Of a stretch of 64,000 nt of DNA, positions 27,265 through 35,512 are shown piece after piece; the stretch's first letter is position 1, and each line of letters starts with the position of its first letter. Origin of the DNA: JACKAN01 sp964502735 (lineage in GTDB: Bacteria > Bdellovibrionota > Bdellovibrionia > Bdellovibrionales > UBA1609); NCBI GenBank assembly GCA_964502735.1, contig CAZCYD010000002.1:1-64000 (forward strand). Direction: 5' to 3'. A program made the translations under genes and the position numbers. The notes beneath the pieces are model-generated. The model made no database searches and was not told the origin of the DNA. It saw only the letters and a list, made by a program, of their open reading frames with translations.

Positions 27265-27307
27265 AGTTGATCTGACTTATCTTACTTATCCGTAAGTTTA
27301 TCTGTAA

Positions 27308-27449
27308 GTCGTAGCCATTCCAAAAAATAATTGTCTAGAATTTTCCACTCTCCCCTCATGCTCAGACAGCCGCAGCCTTAAGGCTGCAGAACTGCGCGTG
27401 AGGGGAGAGTGGAAAATTCTAGACAATTATTTTTTGGAATGGCTACGAC
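27308..27449. repeat. Giant hairpin 2 (51-bp perfect arms, 40-nt structured loop)
   Basis: Bases 27308-27358 are the exact reverse complement of 27399-27449. The 40-nt interior (27359-27398) is 37/40 identical to that of hairpin 1 and contains GCAGCC-TTAA-GGCTGC. In the arms, TTCCAAAAAATAAT and GTCTA/AATTTT blocks are shared with hairpin 1 while other positions differ in both arms together. It begins 44 bases after the second GT9 stop and lies about 250 bases before the sigma-54 promoter candidate. No coding region is associated. Confidence 0.97.
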
Positions 27450-27600
27450 AGAGCTATTTTGTTTGTATGTAAGAATCTTAAACTGATGAATTAAGTTGAA
27501 AATCAAAAAGTCTAAATTTAAATAGAGAAAAAAACAGTTAAAGAATTCCTGTGAAATTGAATTGAGGATTTAGTAATCAATACAATTGACCTTATGCGCC

Positions 27601-27622
27601 ATGTGTAATTAGGTAAACACAT
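27601..27622 (+). promoter_or_regulatory. Dyad upstream of the sigma-54 promoter candidate
   Basis: ATGTGT (27601-27606) and ACACAT (27617-27622) form an inverted repeat with a 10-nt spacer. Its centre is about 117 bases upstream of the transcription start predicted from the sigma-54 element at 27703, a typical position for an enhancer-binding-protein site. A 6-bp arm is short and could occur by chance. It is listed because of its placement in the 504-bp gene-free gap 27265-27768, which otherwise contains hairpin 2 and AT-rich sequence. Confidence 0.35.
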
Positions 27623-27702
27623 ATACTTATCGACAGCATAAATAACTATTTTACTTATTGAAATGACTTAACTTTTTGAAAGTCGTCAAGGTAGTTCCAA
27701 AT

Positions 27703-27717
27703 TGGAACATCTTTTGC
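27703..27717 (+). promoter_or_regulatory. Sigma-54 (RpoN) promoter candidate for the subtilase operon
   Basis: TGGAACATCTTTTGC fits the -24/-12 consensus TGGCAC-N5-TTGC with a single change (C to A at the fourth base), including the required GG and GC with correct spacing. The inferred start is near 27729, leaving a 40-nt leader before the GTG at 27769. The -24 half is also part of an odd palindrome GTTCCAAATTGGAAC (27694-27708). The same TGGAAC variant recurs at 53468. Both sigma-54 activators encoded in the window are possible regulators. Confidence 0.65.
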
Positions 27718-27768
27718 CACAAGCTTATCCATGTGGAGTTACAAAAATATAAAAATTAGGGGGGAAAA

Positions 27769-28548
27769 GTGAAGTCATTTCAAATCAAAACCTTACTCAT
27801 CAGCGGGGGCCTTCTTCTGAGTGTGCTCAATTTGCAGGCACAAGACAAGGTGATTCCGATTCAGACGAGTTACAGCATCAGCACAGATTCTTCATCTGTG
27901 ACAACTATTCTCACAGAAGACAAATCGAAAGATGAATTGATCAATAAGTATTTATTTCCTGAAGTCGAAAAAGTGTTAATTAAGAACCCTTTAGTTTCAA
28001 ATGTGGCTTTTGTTCCCGGTATGGAAACCTCTACCGAGTATTCATGGGCAAATTATATAACTAAAAAGAGAGAGTCCTTTGCTTATGTAAATATAGATGT
28101 TGGCTCTCAAATTTCTTTTTTGTTTAAGATTACTGAGGAATTGAGGGTCTGTAAGACGGGAACCAAAGATGAAAAAAATGTTGTTGTAGATGAGTGGTCA
28201 GGGACGTCTTCTTCAACGACTTCTTGTGATATCAACTCTTTGCAGACCAATGTCAAAATTGAAGGGCCCGTAGCCGTTTACGGAACTTATGCCTCTCAAT
28301 ACGATGTGGGGACCTTACTTAAGGATCGTCAGGAAATTACTGTAACTTTAAATAAAAACTGGTCTAAACAATTTCAAATGGTGACGAGGTTCAGAATTAA
28401 TAGTTCTTCTTTTGAGGATGGGTTAATTCGATTTTTTGAAGCCTTCCAGATCAAATCAATGATTGGAGATCACTTTACTCGCAAGCAATTATTAGTAGGT
28501 GTAGCTAGGGCCATGAGAACCATAAACGAAGGGATGTTAGAATTATGA
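27769..28548 (+). CDS. Exported protein of unknown function, first gene of subtilase operon
   Basis: A 259-residue protein with a signal peptide (residues ~1-25, cleavage expected after LQA). I recognise no family. The mature part is rich in Ser/Thr and beta-prone segments, with two Cys (CKTGTK, CDINS) that may form a disulphide, and ends in a helix (LLVGVARAMRTINEGML). The GTG start follows a strong AGGGGGG site. The stop overlaps the subtilase start by 4 bases, so the two are coupled. It may be a substrate, inhibitor or scaffold for the protease. This is inference from linkage only. Confidence 0.7.
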   Translation: MKSFQIKTLLISGGLLLSVLNLQAQDKVIPIQTSYSISTDSSSVTTILTEDKSKDELINKYLFPEVEKVLIKNPLVSNVAFVPGMETSTEYSWANYITKKRESFAYVNIDVGSQISFLFKITEELRVCKTGTKDEKNVVVDEWSGTSSSTTSCDINSLQTNVKIEGPVAVYGTYASQYDVGTLLKDRQEITVTLNKNWSKQFQMVTRFRINSSSFEDGLIRFFEAFQIKSMIGDHFTRKQLLVGVARAMRTINEGMLEL

Positions 28549-30449
28549 GAAAGTTTACTATACTCAGTCTATTATTTTTAAATGCGTGTTCATTCAACCC
28601 TTTGGTAAGTAACAAATCTGTTGAATCTGATAAGTTGAAAAAAAAGGTTTCTAAGCAGGTGGCATTGGATAATGAATTTCTTTTTGCCGGAGATAAAAGC
28701 GTTGTCCGTTCTTACTTTGAAGGGCAAGGGTTAGATGTTGAGATATTAGCTATACGTGAAGAAAGTGGAATTTTTCAGGCGCGGTACTCTCAGGGATTAA
28801 GCTACGAGCAAATAGCTGGAGATTTAAAAGGGCAGCTAGAAGTCATAGAGCCAAACTATATTTATGAAAGAAACTTCGAGATGGACAGAAGAAAATGGCC
28901 TAAAGATAAGTACTTCTTTCAGCAGTGGTATCTAAATAACGTCGGTCAAAGCGCTCCTTTTGGGTTGCCAGGTCAGCGCGGGGCTGATTTAGACTTTATG
29001 AAACTTCACAACGAAGGAATAATGGGGTCGTCAGAAATTAAAGTTGCCGTTATCGATACAGGTATTGATTACAGACATCCGGATTTAAAAGACAATATGT
29101 GGGTGAATACATTAGAGGTTGAAGGCATTGATGGTATTGATGACGACAAAAATGGTTACACTGATGATAAGTATGGTTTTGATTTTTACTCTCAGGGCAC
29201 GACAAAGCTTTGGTACGGCAAGCCTGGGGATGCTGATCCTATGGATGAAAATGGTCACGGAACACATTGTGCAGGTGTTATTGGGGCTAAAAGAAGTAAT
29301 GACATAGGTATGGTGGGAATGAATCAAAATGTAAAATTGGTAGCCATTAAAATTTTTGGAGGCCAAGGAGGGGCGGCTTCATCAGATATTCAGAGAGCAA
29401 TATATTATGCTGCTGACTTGAATGTAGATATTATGTCCAATTCTTGGGGAGGTGGAGGTGTTTCTGACTTAACCCAAAGAGCTATTGAAGCCGCGAATAA
29501 GAAAGGAATCCTGTTTGTAGCCGCAGCTGGCAATGATGGGGTTAATAACGATGTTCAGCCTCATTACCCCTCTTCTTATAGAATGAAACAAGATCCGACC
29601 CAAAGGATGCCCAATATCCTCACGGTGGGAGCTAGTGACAATCAGGACAATGCGGCCTCGTTTTCTAACTATGGCTATGAAACGGTGGATGTCTTCGCTC
29701 CAGGTGTATTGATTTTAAGTACATATCCTACAGGACTAATACAAGGGCGTCCTCCTTACGTTGTGATGTCTGGAACCTCTATGGCAACGCCTCTCGTTAG
29801 TGGAGTGGCTGCGCTTATGATTGCTGCCAATCCAGATTTGAGGGGTAAACCAGAAAAAATTAAACAAATACTTATTGACTCATCTGATGCCACGCCAGGT
29901 TTGCTAGGGAAGTCTGTATCTAACGGGCGAGTTAACGCTTACAACGCTGTCAAATTTTTACAGAACAAGTCTATGAAGCTTACTGATTGGAAATCTAAAC
30001 CTCACTCCTATGCACTAAAGGGCTTCAATCAGGAATTAGTTGATATTCAACACAAGATAGAAGTTAAGGGGGCTAGAGCTGTAAGAGCTCATTTTGACTT
30101 TGTTCAGATAGCTGAACCTTATGACAGTGTATACTTCTACGATGGTAACATGAGATTTATCTCTTCCATGGAGAAAGTAGATTCTGCGGATGTTTGGTCT
30201 CCAATAATTCCTGGAGATACGATGTATGTGCGGTTTGTAAACGCAAAACTCAAAACCTTAAAAACGACAGTCAATATGTCTTCAACAACAGTGAATGCCT
30301 GCGACAGTGTTGGGGGAGAATTTGAGTCTTACAATGGCAATATGGTTTGTCGGGCAGATAGCATTGATAGCACTGGAGATGGTTCTGAGATTTTTAACAG
30401 CTTCCATTCAGAAGGTTTTTCTATAGATAAAATTGAGTATGCGCTATAA
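28545..30449 (+). CDS. Subtilisin-like (S8) serine protease lipoprotein, catalytically intact
   Basis: A 634-residue surface or periplasmic protease. Lipobox LNAC (Cys15) follows a short signal. A propeptide-like domain (~45-110) precedes the S8 domain (~120-475). The triad is complete: Asp171 in VAVIDTGIDY, His238 in NGHGTHCAG, Ser412 in SGTSMATP, with the oxyanion Asn in AAAGND. A C-terminal ~150-residue beta-rich domain (FDFVQIAEPYDSVYFYDG) resembles CUB/P-type accessory folds but is unassigned. It overlaps its upstream neighbour by 4 bases and is followed by a dead homologue. Secreted proteases suit a predatory or degradative lifestyle. Confidence 0.92.
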   Translation: MRKFTILSLLFLNACSFNPLVSNKSVESDKLKKKVSKQVALDNEFLFAGDKSVVRSYFEGQGLDVEILAIREESGIFQARYSQGLSYEQIAGDLKGQLEVIEPNYIYERNFEMDRRKWPKDKYFFQQWYLNNVGQSAPFGLPGQRGADLDFMKLHNEGIMGSSEIKVAVIDTGIDYRHPDLKDNMWVNTLEVEGIDGIDDDKNGYTDDKYGFDFYSQGTTKLWYGKPGDADPMDENGHGTHCAGVIGAKRSNDIGMVGMNQNVKLVAIKIFGGQGGAASSDIQRAIYYAADLNVDIMSNSWGGGGVSDLTQRAIEAANKKGILFVAAAGNDGVNNDVQPHYPSSYRMKQDPTQRMPNILTVGASDNQDNAASFSNYGYETVDVFAPGVLILSTYPTGLIQGRPPYVVMSGTSMATPLVSGVAALMIAANPDLRGKPEKIKQILIDSSDATPGLLGKSVSNGRVNAYNAVKFLQNKSMKLTDWKSKPHSYALKGFNQELVDIQHKIEVKGARAVRAHFDFVQIAEPYDSVYFYDGNMRFISSMEKVDSADVWSPIIPGDTMYVRFVNAKLKTLKTTVNMSSTTVNACDSVGGEFESYNGNMVCRADSIDSTGDGSEIFNSFHSEGFSIDKIEYAL

Positions 30450-30459
30450 GGGGTATGAT

Positions 30460-31629
30460 GTGAAAGTTTTAAAATTAGTTATTCTAGGTTTATTAGGAAA
30501 TTTTTTGTTGGCTTGTACTCAAACAGTTATTGTTTACAAACCGCCCAAGCATATAGACCCTATGCCTATTCTGGAAAGTGAGGCTAGGAGAGTCAGCCAA
30601 AGTCAGGGCCCTGACCCTTTGAACAAGGACCAATGGGGGCTGGAAAGGGTTGGGATCAACAAACAAGAGTTGTCTGAGAACCCTGATCTAAAGGGAAATT
30701 ACAATATTAGGGTTGCGATACTTTCGACTGGAATTGATTACAATCATAAAGATCTGATTGGTCAGGTTCATATTAATAGAGATGAAATTACCAAAGAAGG
30801 CCTTGCAGATAGAAAGAGCATTAACCAAAAAGATGACGACAATAATGGGTTAATAGATGACATTGTAGGTTACGACGTTGTTGATAATGATGGGCTTGCC
30901 TATGACCGTCACGGGGCGGGAACTGCTGTAGCGGGTATTATTGCTGCAAAAACCAATAACTCAGTTGGCGTCTCAGGTATTATGAAAGAGGTTTCCCTTT
31001 ATCCTATTCGGTACATTAACGAGAACGGACAGACTAATCTTGCAAATTTACTTAAGGCTTTGGATGTCGCACTCACAGCTAAACCTCATGTGATTTTTAT
31101 TCAACAGATGCAACTTCAGTTGGGGGGAGAGCGCTCAGAGCCTGGTCAAGCGGCAGCTGAAGTGGCTTTGCTAAAAGCTAAGCTAAATAAGTTTAGACAG
31201 GAAAAGACTCCTATAGTTATTGGAGCAGGAGAAGATGTTGAAGCCTTTGGAGGGAATAGCATTGATAAAATTTTACGGGAATACGATAATATTATAATTG
31301 TCACTTCTAGCGATAAAGAAGATGATTTGGCTTTTATTGCAAGACACAGTTTTACAGCCGTTCATACGGCGGCACCGGGCGAAGATATCTTAACAACTCA
31401 GCCTAATGACAAATACGGAGAAGTCAGCGGGACAGCTTATGCAGCGGCCCATGTTGCAGCAGCTTTGGCACTAGCTAAAGCCAAGTATGGTAATAAAAAA
31501 TCAACTAGTGATCTCGTCTCAGCCTTAATATCTGAAGATGGAGGCGATTATGTTAGGTCTTTAGATAGATATTCTCGTGGGGGGAACCGATTGAATATAG
31601 TTAAATATTTATCATCGTTGGGTAAATAA
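30460..31629 (+). CDS. Catalytically inactive subtilase-like lipoprotein (pseudoprotease)
   Basis: A 389-residue lipoprotein with lipobox LLAC near residue 19 and an S8-like fold, but with two of three catalytic residues replaced. The Asp motif reads AILSTGIDY (Ser89 in place of Asp) and the Ser motif reads VSGTAYAAAH (Ala326 in place of Ser), whereas the His motif keeps His151 in DRHGAGTAVAG. The frame is intact, so it is not a decaying pseudogene. I start at GTG 30460, which has AAGGGG 6 bases upstream and gives a normal lipoprotein signal. An in-frame TTG at 30433 overlaps the protease gene. It probably binds or regulates its active neighbour. Confidence 0.88.
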   Translation: MKVLKLVILGLLGNFLLACTQTVIVYKPPKHIDPMPILESEARRVSQSQGPDPLNKDQWGLERVGINKQELSENPDLKGNYNIRVAILSTGIDYNHKDLIGQVHINRDEITKEGLADRKSINQKDDDNNGLIDDIVGYDVVDNDGLAYDRHGAGTAVAGIIAAKTNNSVGVSGIMKEVSLYPIRYINENGQTNLANLLKALDVALTAKPHVIFIQQMQLQLGGERSEPGQAAAEVALLKAKLNKFRQEKTPIVIGAGEDVEAFGGNSIDKILREYDNIIIVTSSDKEDDLAFIARHSFTAVHTAAPGEDILTTQPNDKYGEVSGTAYAAAHVAAALALAKAKYGNKKSTSDLVSALISEDGGDYVRSLDRYSRGGNRLNIVKYLSSLGK

Positions 31630-31650
31630 ATATTTAATGCCAAGGGGGTT

Positions 31651-31684
31651 TGGCGGTTAGCGGGGGCTAACCGCCAGTTTTTTT
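31651..31684 (+). terminator. Rho-independent terminator after the subtilase operon
   Basis: TGGCGGTTAG (31651-31660) pairs perfectly with CTAACCGCCA (31667-31676), loop CGGGGG, followed by a G and seven T. It lies 22 bases after the stop of the pseudoprotease gene and ends the operon that begins at the sigma-54 candidate. Confidence 0.93.
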
Positions 31685-31721
31685 AAGATAATGAGTTCTA
31701 AAAACCTTTGAGGAGATGGTC

Positions 31722-32180
31722 ATGAGTTTAAAAATATGGTCAAAGATGAGTTTTTTTATAGCTGTAATTTCTGTTTTAGGTTTATCAACAGAGGCTATGC
31801 CTTATACTCAGGATGAGTATGAAATCAGAGATCACATGCGGCAAATGTATGATCTCAAAGATCAGATTTTTTCTAAACTGGCAGAAGAAGATTTAATTGC
31901 AACGGCTGATATTCTTTCAAACCTTAGGGTTCACTTGCATTCTGTAATGCCCAAAGAGCCCAATAAAATAAAATCTCTACCAGAAGAAAAAAAGAGAGAA
32001 CTCATGATGCGGTATCAAAAATATATTGCCCAGGTCATTATCATTACTCTTGACTTAGAAGAAACTGTGTTGCAACAGCCACTTAATGACATGGAGAGGT
32101 CCATGAAGGAAGACAAGATCAGAGATCTTGTAACGAACATGATGAAAGTCATTAGCCTTGGGCATGCACAGTTTCGATAA
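31722..32180 (+). CDS. Small exported helical protein of unknown function
   Basis: About 152 residues: a signal peptide (MSLKIWSKMSFFIAVISVLG...) followed by a mainly helical, charged mature part (DEYEIRDHMRQMYDLKDQIF ... EEKKRELMMRYQKYIAQVI). No family is recognised. It might be a four-helix periplasmic protein. The ATG at 31722 is preferred because GAGGAG sits 6 bases upstream. An in-frame ATG at 31716 abuts that site. It has its own short leader after the terminator and converges with the response regulator gene. Confidence 0.65.
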   Translation: MSLKIWSKMSFFIAVISVLGLSTEAMPYTQDEYEIRDHMRQMYDLKDQIFSKLAEEDLIATADILSNLRVHLHSVMPKEPNKIKSLPEEKKRELMMRYQKYIAQVIIITLDLEETVLQQPLNDMERSMKEDKIRDLVTNMMKVISLGHAQFR

Positions 32181-32186
32181 TATATA

Positions 32187-33593
32187 TTAACTTAGCGATT
32201 TTACATCAATGCCATACTTTTTAATTTTTCTCAGCAGTGTGTTTTTGGGAATATTCGCTTGAGCCACTGTTTGGTTTATTTTTCCATTATTAGCTTTGAG
32301 TGCATTGATAATAAAATCCCTTTCTGTAGACTCCTTAAAATGATCAAAGTCCATGGGGCCCGAGTAGTCGTTGGGCATTGGGATGTGAATGTTATTTAGC
32401 GCTGAGCTCCTGATGTTTTCTGGAATATCTTGCAGTTTGATGGTCTCAGAAGGCATAACAAGAAGAGTTCTTTCAACGAAATTTTCTAATTCACGTATGT
32501 TTCCGGGCCAGCGGTATCTTTTTAAAACAGAAAGGGCTTCAGCCTCAATTTTTACCGTGCTTGGTTTATTATGCTTTTTTGAATATTTCTTAATAAAGAT
32601 GTCCAATAACCCTTCAAGATCTTCAATTCGTTCTCTTAGAGGAGGCATAAATATGGGCATGACGTTTAGGCGATAGAAGAGATCTTCTCTGAAAGTTCCT
32701 TCATCAATCATTTTTTCTAAGTTTTGGTTTGTTGCAGCTACGATGCGCGCATTTGTTTTGACTTCCCTGGTGCTGCCTACAGGCATAAAAACGCGTTCCT
32801 GTAGTACTCTCAGGAGTTTGGCTTGCATGTCTGGCTTGAGTTCTCCAATTTCATCCAGGAAGATCGTGCCCTTATTTGCGAGTTGGAATTTGCCAATTTT
32901 TCTTTCAAATGCACCAGTAAAAGCCCCCTTCTCGTGACCAAAAATTTCACTCTCCATAAGCTCTTCAGGGATGGCTGCGCAATTAATAGTTATAATTTCA
33001 CCATGTTTACGGGGAGAGTTGTAATGAATAGCTTTTGCAACAAGTTCTTTTCCTGTACCATTTTCTCCACGTATAAGAACTGTTGTGTCAACATTGCTTA
33101 GCTTTCTGATGAGATCAAACACCTCAAACATTTTTTCTGAGTGACCCACAAATTCAGAATCTATGTCGTCGTCCATAATTGGGGTCGACAAAACCACTTC
33201 ATTTATGATCGCACGAGTTTCTAGAGCTTTTTGCACCATTTTTGTGAGCTGCTCTGGTTGAACAGGTTTTTCAATGTAGTCAAATGCACCATTTTTAATG
33301 GCTTCAACGGCATCATTTAAGTTTGCATGTGCCGTCATAATGACAACAAAGGTTTTTGGATTTTTTTCCATAATAATTTTTAAAGCTTCCAGGCCCGACA
33401 TTTCAGGCATCCTGACATCCATAAGGAGTAAGTCAAAGCTTTGCTCCAAGACCATAGAAGTGGCCTCTCTGCCATTTGAGGCTTCTGATATAGAAAACTC
33501 GTATTCAGGCAGGGTTTTAGTTAAAACTGTGGCTAAAGATTTTCTCAGTTCACTTTCATCGTCGACTATCAGTACATTTATTGTATTTGTCAT
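32187..33593 (-). CDS. Sigma-54-dependent response regulator (NtrC family)
   Basis: About 468 residues: receiver domain (~1-125, phospho-Asp in LLLMDVRMPEMSG), AAA+ sigma-54 activation domain (Walker A RGENGTGKELVAKAIH, sigma-54 contact loop GAFTGA, Walker B-type GTIFLDEIGEL) and a C-terminal Fis-type HTH (NNGKINQTVAQANIPKNTLLRKIKKYG). It activates RpoN promoters. The start at ATG 33593 has AAGGTG 6 bases upstream. It lies 33 bases downstream of the CHASE2 kinase gene, its likely partner. Candidate targets in the window are the two TGGAAC-N5-TTGC sites. Confidence 0.94.
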   Translation of the reverse strand: MTNTINVLIVDDESELRKSLATVLTKTLPEYEFSISEASNGREATSMVLEQSFDLLLMDVRMPEMSGLEALKIIMEKNPKTFVVIMTAHANLNDAVEAIKNGAFDYIEKPVQPEQLTKMVQKALETRAIINEVVLSTPIMDDDIDSEFVGHSEKMFEVFDLIRKLSNVDTTVLIRGENGTGKELVAKAIHYNSPRKHGEIITINCAAIPEELMESEIFGHEKGAFTGAFERKIGKFQLANKGTIFLDEIGELKPDMQAKLLRVLQERVFMPVGSTREVKTNARIVAATNQNLEKMIDEGTFREDLFYRLNVMPIFMPPLRERIEDLEGLLDIFIKKYSKKHNKPSTVKIEAEALSVLKRYRWPGNIRELENFVERTLLVMPSETIKLQDIPENIRSSALNNIHIPMPNDYSGPMDFDHFKESTERDFIINALKANNGKINQTVAQANIPKNTLLRKIKKYGIDVKSLS

Positions 33594-33626
33594 ATGTTTC
33601 ACCTTATTTTTTCCTTATTTTCATTT

Positions 33627-35495
33627 CTAAACAGGCAAGTAAAAGGAAACTTCAGTTCCCTTTCCTAATTCACTTTTGAGGTTCAGTCGACCCCCATGCA
33701 GCTCAATAAAGTACTTAGCAAGATACAATCCAAGTCCAGAGCCCTTGGTTTTATTGAGCTGCTCCTGTCCTCTGTAAAATTTCTCAAAAACTTTATTAAC
33801 TTCTAATTCACTTAATCCGGGTCCTTGATCTGTTACCTTGAATTCAATCAAGTCTTCATTTTCCACTGTTGACACAGTTATGGTGCTTCCTGGGGGAGAG
33901 TATTTATTTGCATTTTCGAGCAGATTGAGCACAACCTCTCGAATGAGTATTCCATCCATTTCTATTAGAAACAGAGGCTCAAGGTCAAGGATAACTTTCT
34001 GTCCCTTCTGTTCAAAGAGGGATTTTAGTCGCTCGTAAACTTCGTCAATAATTTCATTCAAATCATAGCTTTCCCTGTTAATTTTAAAGTCTTTGGCTTC
34101 GACTTTAGTAATTTGAAGTATGCTTTGGATGTAACGATGCAGCTCAACACTTTCCTCTCTGAGTAGTTTTAAGTCGTTCATTATGTTAGACTCAGGGTTT
34201 TCAGCAATTAATCTGTCACAGATGGCTTGGATTTTTGCAATAGGAGTCTTTAAATCATGACTAAATAAGCTGATGAAATTATCTTTAAGTTTCTCGACTT
34301 GGCTCAAGTAGGCTTTTTCTTGTTTGAGCTTCCAGTTCAGATTGTCTTTCTTAGAGAGTTCATAACTTAAGAAAATTACAAAGGTAGCTAGGGTTTGGCC
34401 AATTGGGGCAATTATAGGTATCCAAATATGAAACTCATCAAATACCCAAATTGAAAATGCTGAGTAAGTTAGTGCTATCCATGTTAAAAATATAAAGGCC
34501 ATAGTGTGAGGAAAATAGCTAAGAATAAATAAGCTGATAATGAGTAGAAATAAGAGAATGAGGCTCGAATAAAATGCAGGAGCCTTCCTTACCCATTGGT
34601 TGTTGATAAAATTATCTGTAATATTTGCAGAGATCTCGGCGCGAGTCATTGGTCCTAAAGGTGTCAAGAAATTGTGTTGGTGGCTTCCGGAGGCTCCTAC
34701 GATTACAATTTTATTAGAAATATCCTCGGGTTTTACTTTGCGGTCGAGTACATCTTGAAAAGCAATTCGTTTATAGGTTCCGCTTGGGCCTTGAAAATTA
34801 ATTTGGGTGAGTTCATTGAATTGGGGCGAGTATTTTGACTGTGCTCCCCCTGCGAGTAGGGAGCTGAAATCAGAAATTTGCAAGAATGGAGAAGTGAATC
34901 GTCGGGCTATTCCATCTTCATCGACTTTAATTTTTATGAGACCTGTATTTCTTTGATGGTCGTTGCTAAACACGGGAAATAAAATGCGTCCCTCTTGATC
35001 TACTCGAGAAGACCAAATGATTTTTTTATTGAAAAAAATTGGAGGAATGGGCTCCCGTATTTTTCTTGAATCAATATTGCTACCAAAAAAAAGTGTCACA
35101 CCTACAGACGCGGGATTAAGTTGTATCAAGTTGTCTAAGAATTCAGTCCATATGTCGTGATACCAATATTCATTGTCTGAGCGAGAAACAATTTCTTCAA
35201 AACTTCCAAGAGAATACAAATAAGGTTTCCAGCTTTGCAGGTCCGCATTGCTAACCTCAATAAGGACTACATTTTTAGATGGGTTATTGAGCTTTCGTAG
35301 TTTAAATCTAAAATCAAAATTAGGTTCTTTTGAGGTCCAGAGAAGGGTTAGGCCAATACTTGTTGCCAAAAAAACTCTCCAAATAAAGCCACGAACTTTC
35401 CAGGTTTTTCTGGCAATAACAATGAATATGGCTAAATAGTGACGGGCTAATGATCGCATTTCAACGCTATGTATCACAGTCTCGAAAAAATTCAA
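33627..35495 (-). CDS. CHASE2-domain sensor histidine kinase
   Basis: A 622-residue membrane kinase: an N-terminal transmembrane helix (~35-55), an extracytoplasmic CHASE2 domain (~60-300, NVVLIEVSNADLQSW opening), three transmembrane helices (~305-375), then HisKA with phospho-His in LFSHDLKTPIAKIQ (~415) and HATPase (N box LLENANKYSPPGS, G1 DQGPGLSE, G2 GSGLGLYLAKYF). The ligand is unknown. The start is uncertain: TTG 35495 gives the longest form and ATG 35459 is also in frame. It forms an operon with the downstream NtrC-type regulator and is divergent from ribF with a very short gap. Confidence 0.9.
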   Translation of the reverse strand: MNFFETVIHSVEMRSLARHYLAIFIVIARKTWKVRGFIWRVFLATSIGLTLLWTSKEPNFDFRFKLRKLNNPSKNVVLIEVSNADLQSWKPYLYSLGSFEEIVSRSDNEYWYHDIWTEFLDNLIQLNPASVGVTLFFGSNIDSRKIREPIPPIFFNKKIIWSSRVDQEGRILFPVFSNDHQRNTGLIKIKVDEDGIARRFTSPFLQISDFSSLLAGGAQSKYSPQFNELTQINFQGPSGTYKRIAFQDVLDRKVKPEDISNKIVIVGASGSHQHNFLTPLGPMTRAEISANITDNFINNQWVRKAPAFYSSLILLFLLIISLFILSYFPHTMAFIFLTWIALTYSAFSIWVFDEFHIWIPIIAPIGQTLATFVIFLSYELSKKDNLNWKLKQEKAYLSQVEKLKDNFISLFSHDLKTPIAKIQAICDRLIAENPESNIMNDLKLLREESVELHRYIQSILQITKVEAKDFKINRESYDLNEIIDEVYERLKSLFEQKGQKVILDLEPLFLIEMDGILIREVVLNLLENANKYSPPGSTITVSTVENEDLIEFKVTDQGPGLSELEVNKVFEKFYRGQEQLNKTKGSGLGLYLAKYFIELHGGRLNLKSELGKGTEVSFYLPV

Positions 35496-35512
35496 TTGGT
35501 TAGATGTAAAAA

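Noticed and set aside
30460..31629. Second subtilase as a decaying pseudogene
   Set aside because: The frame is open, has a lipoprotein signal and a good ribosome binding site. Only catalytic positions are changed.
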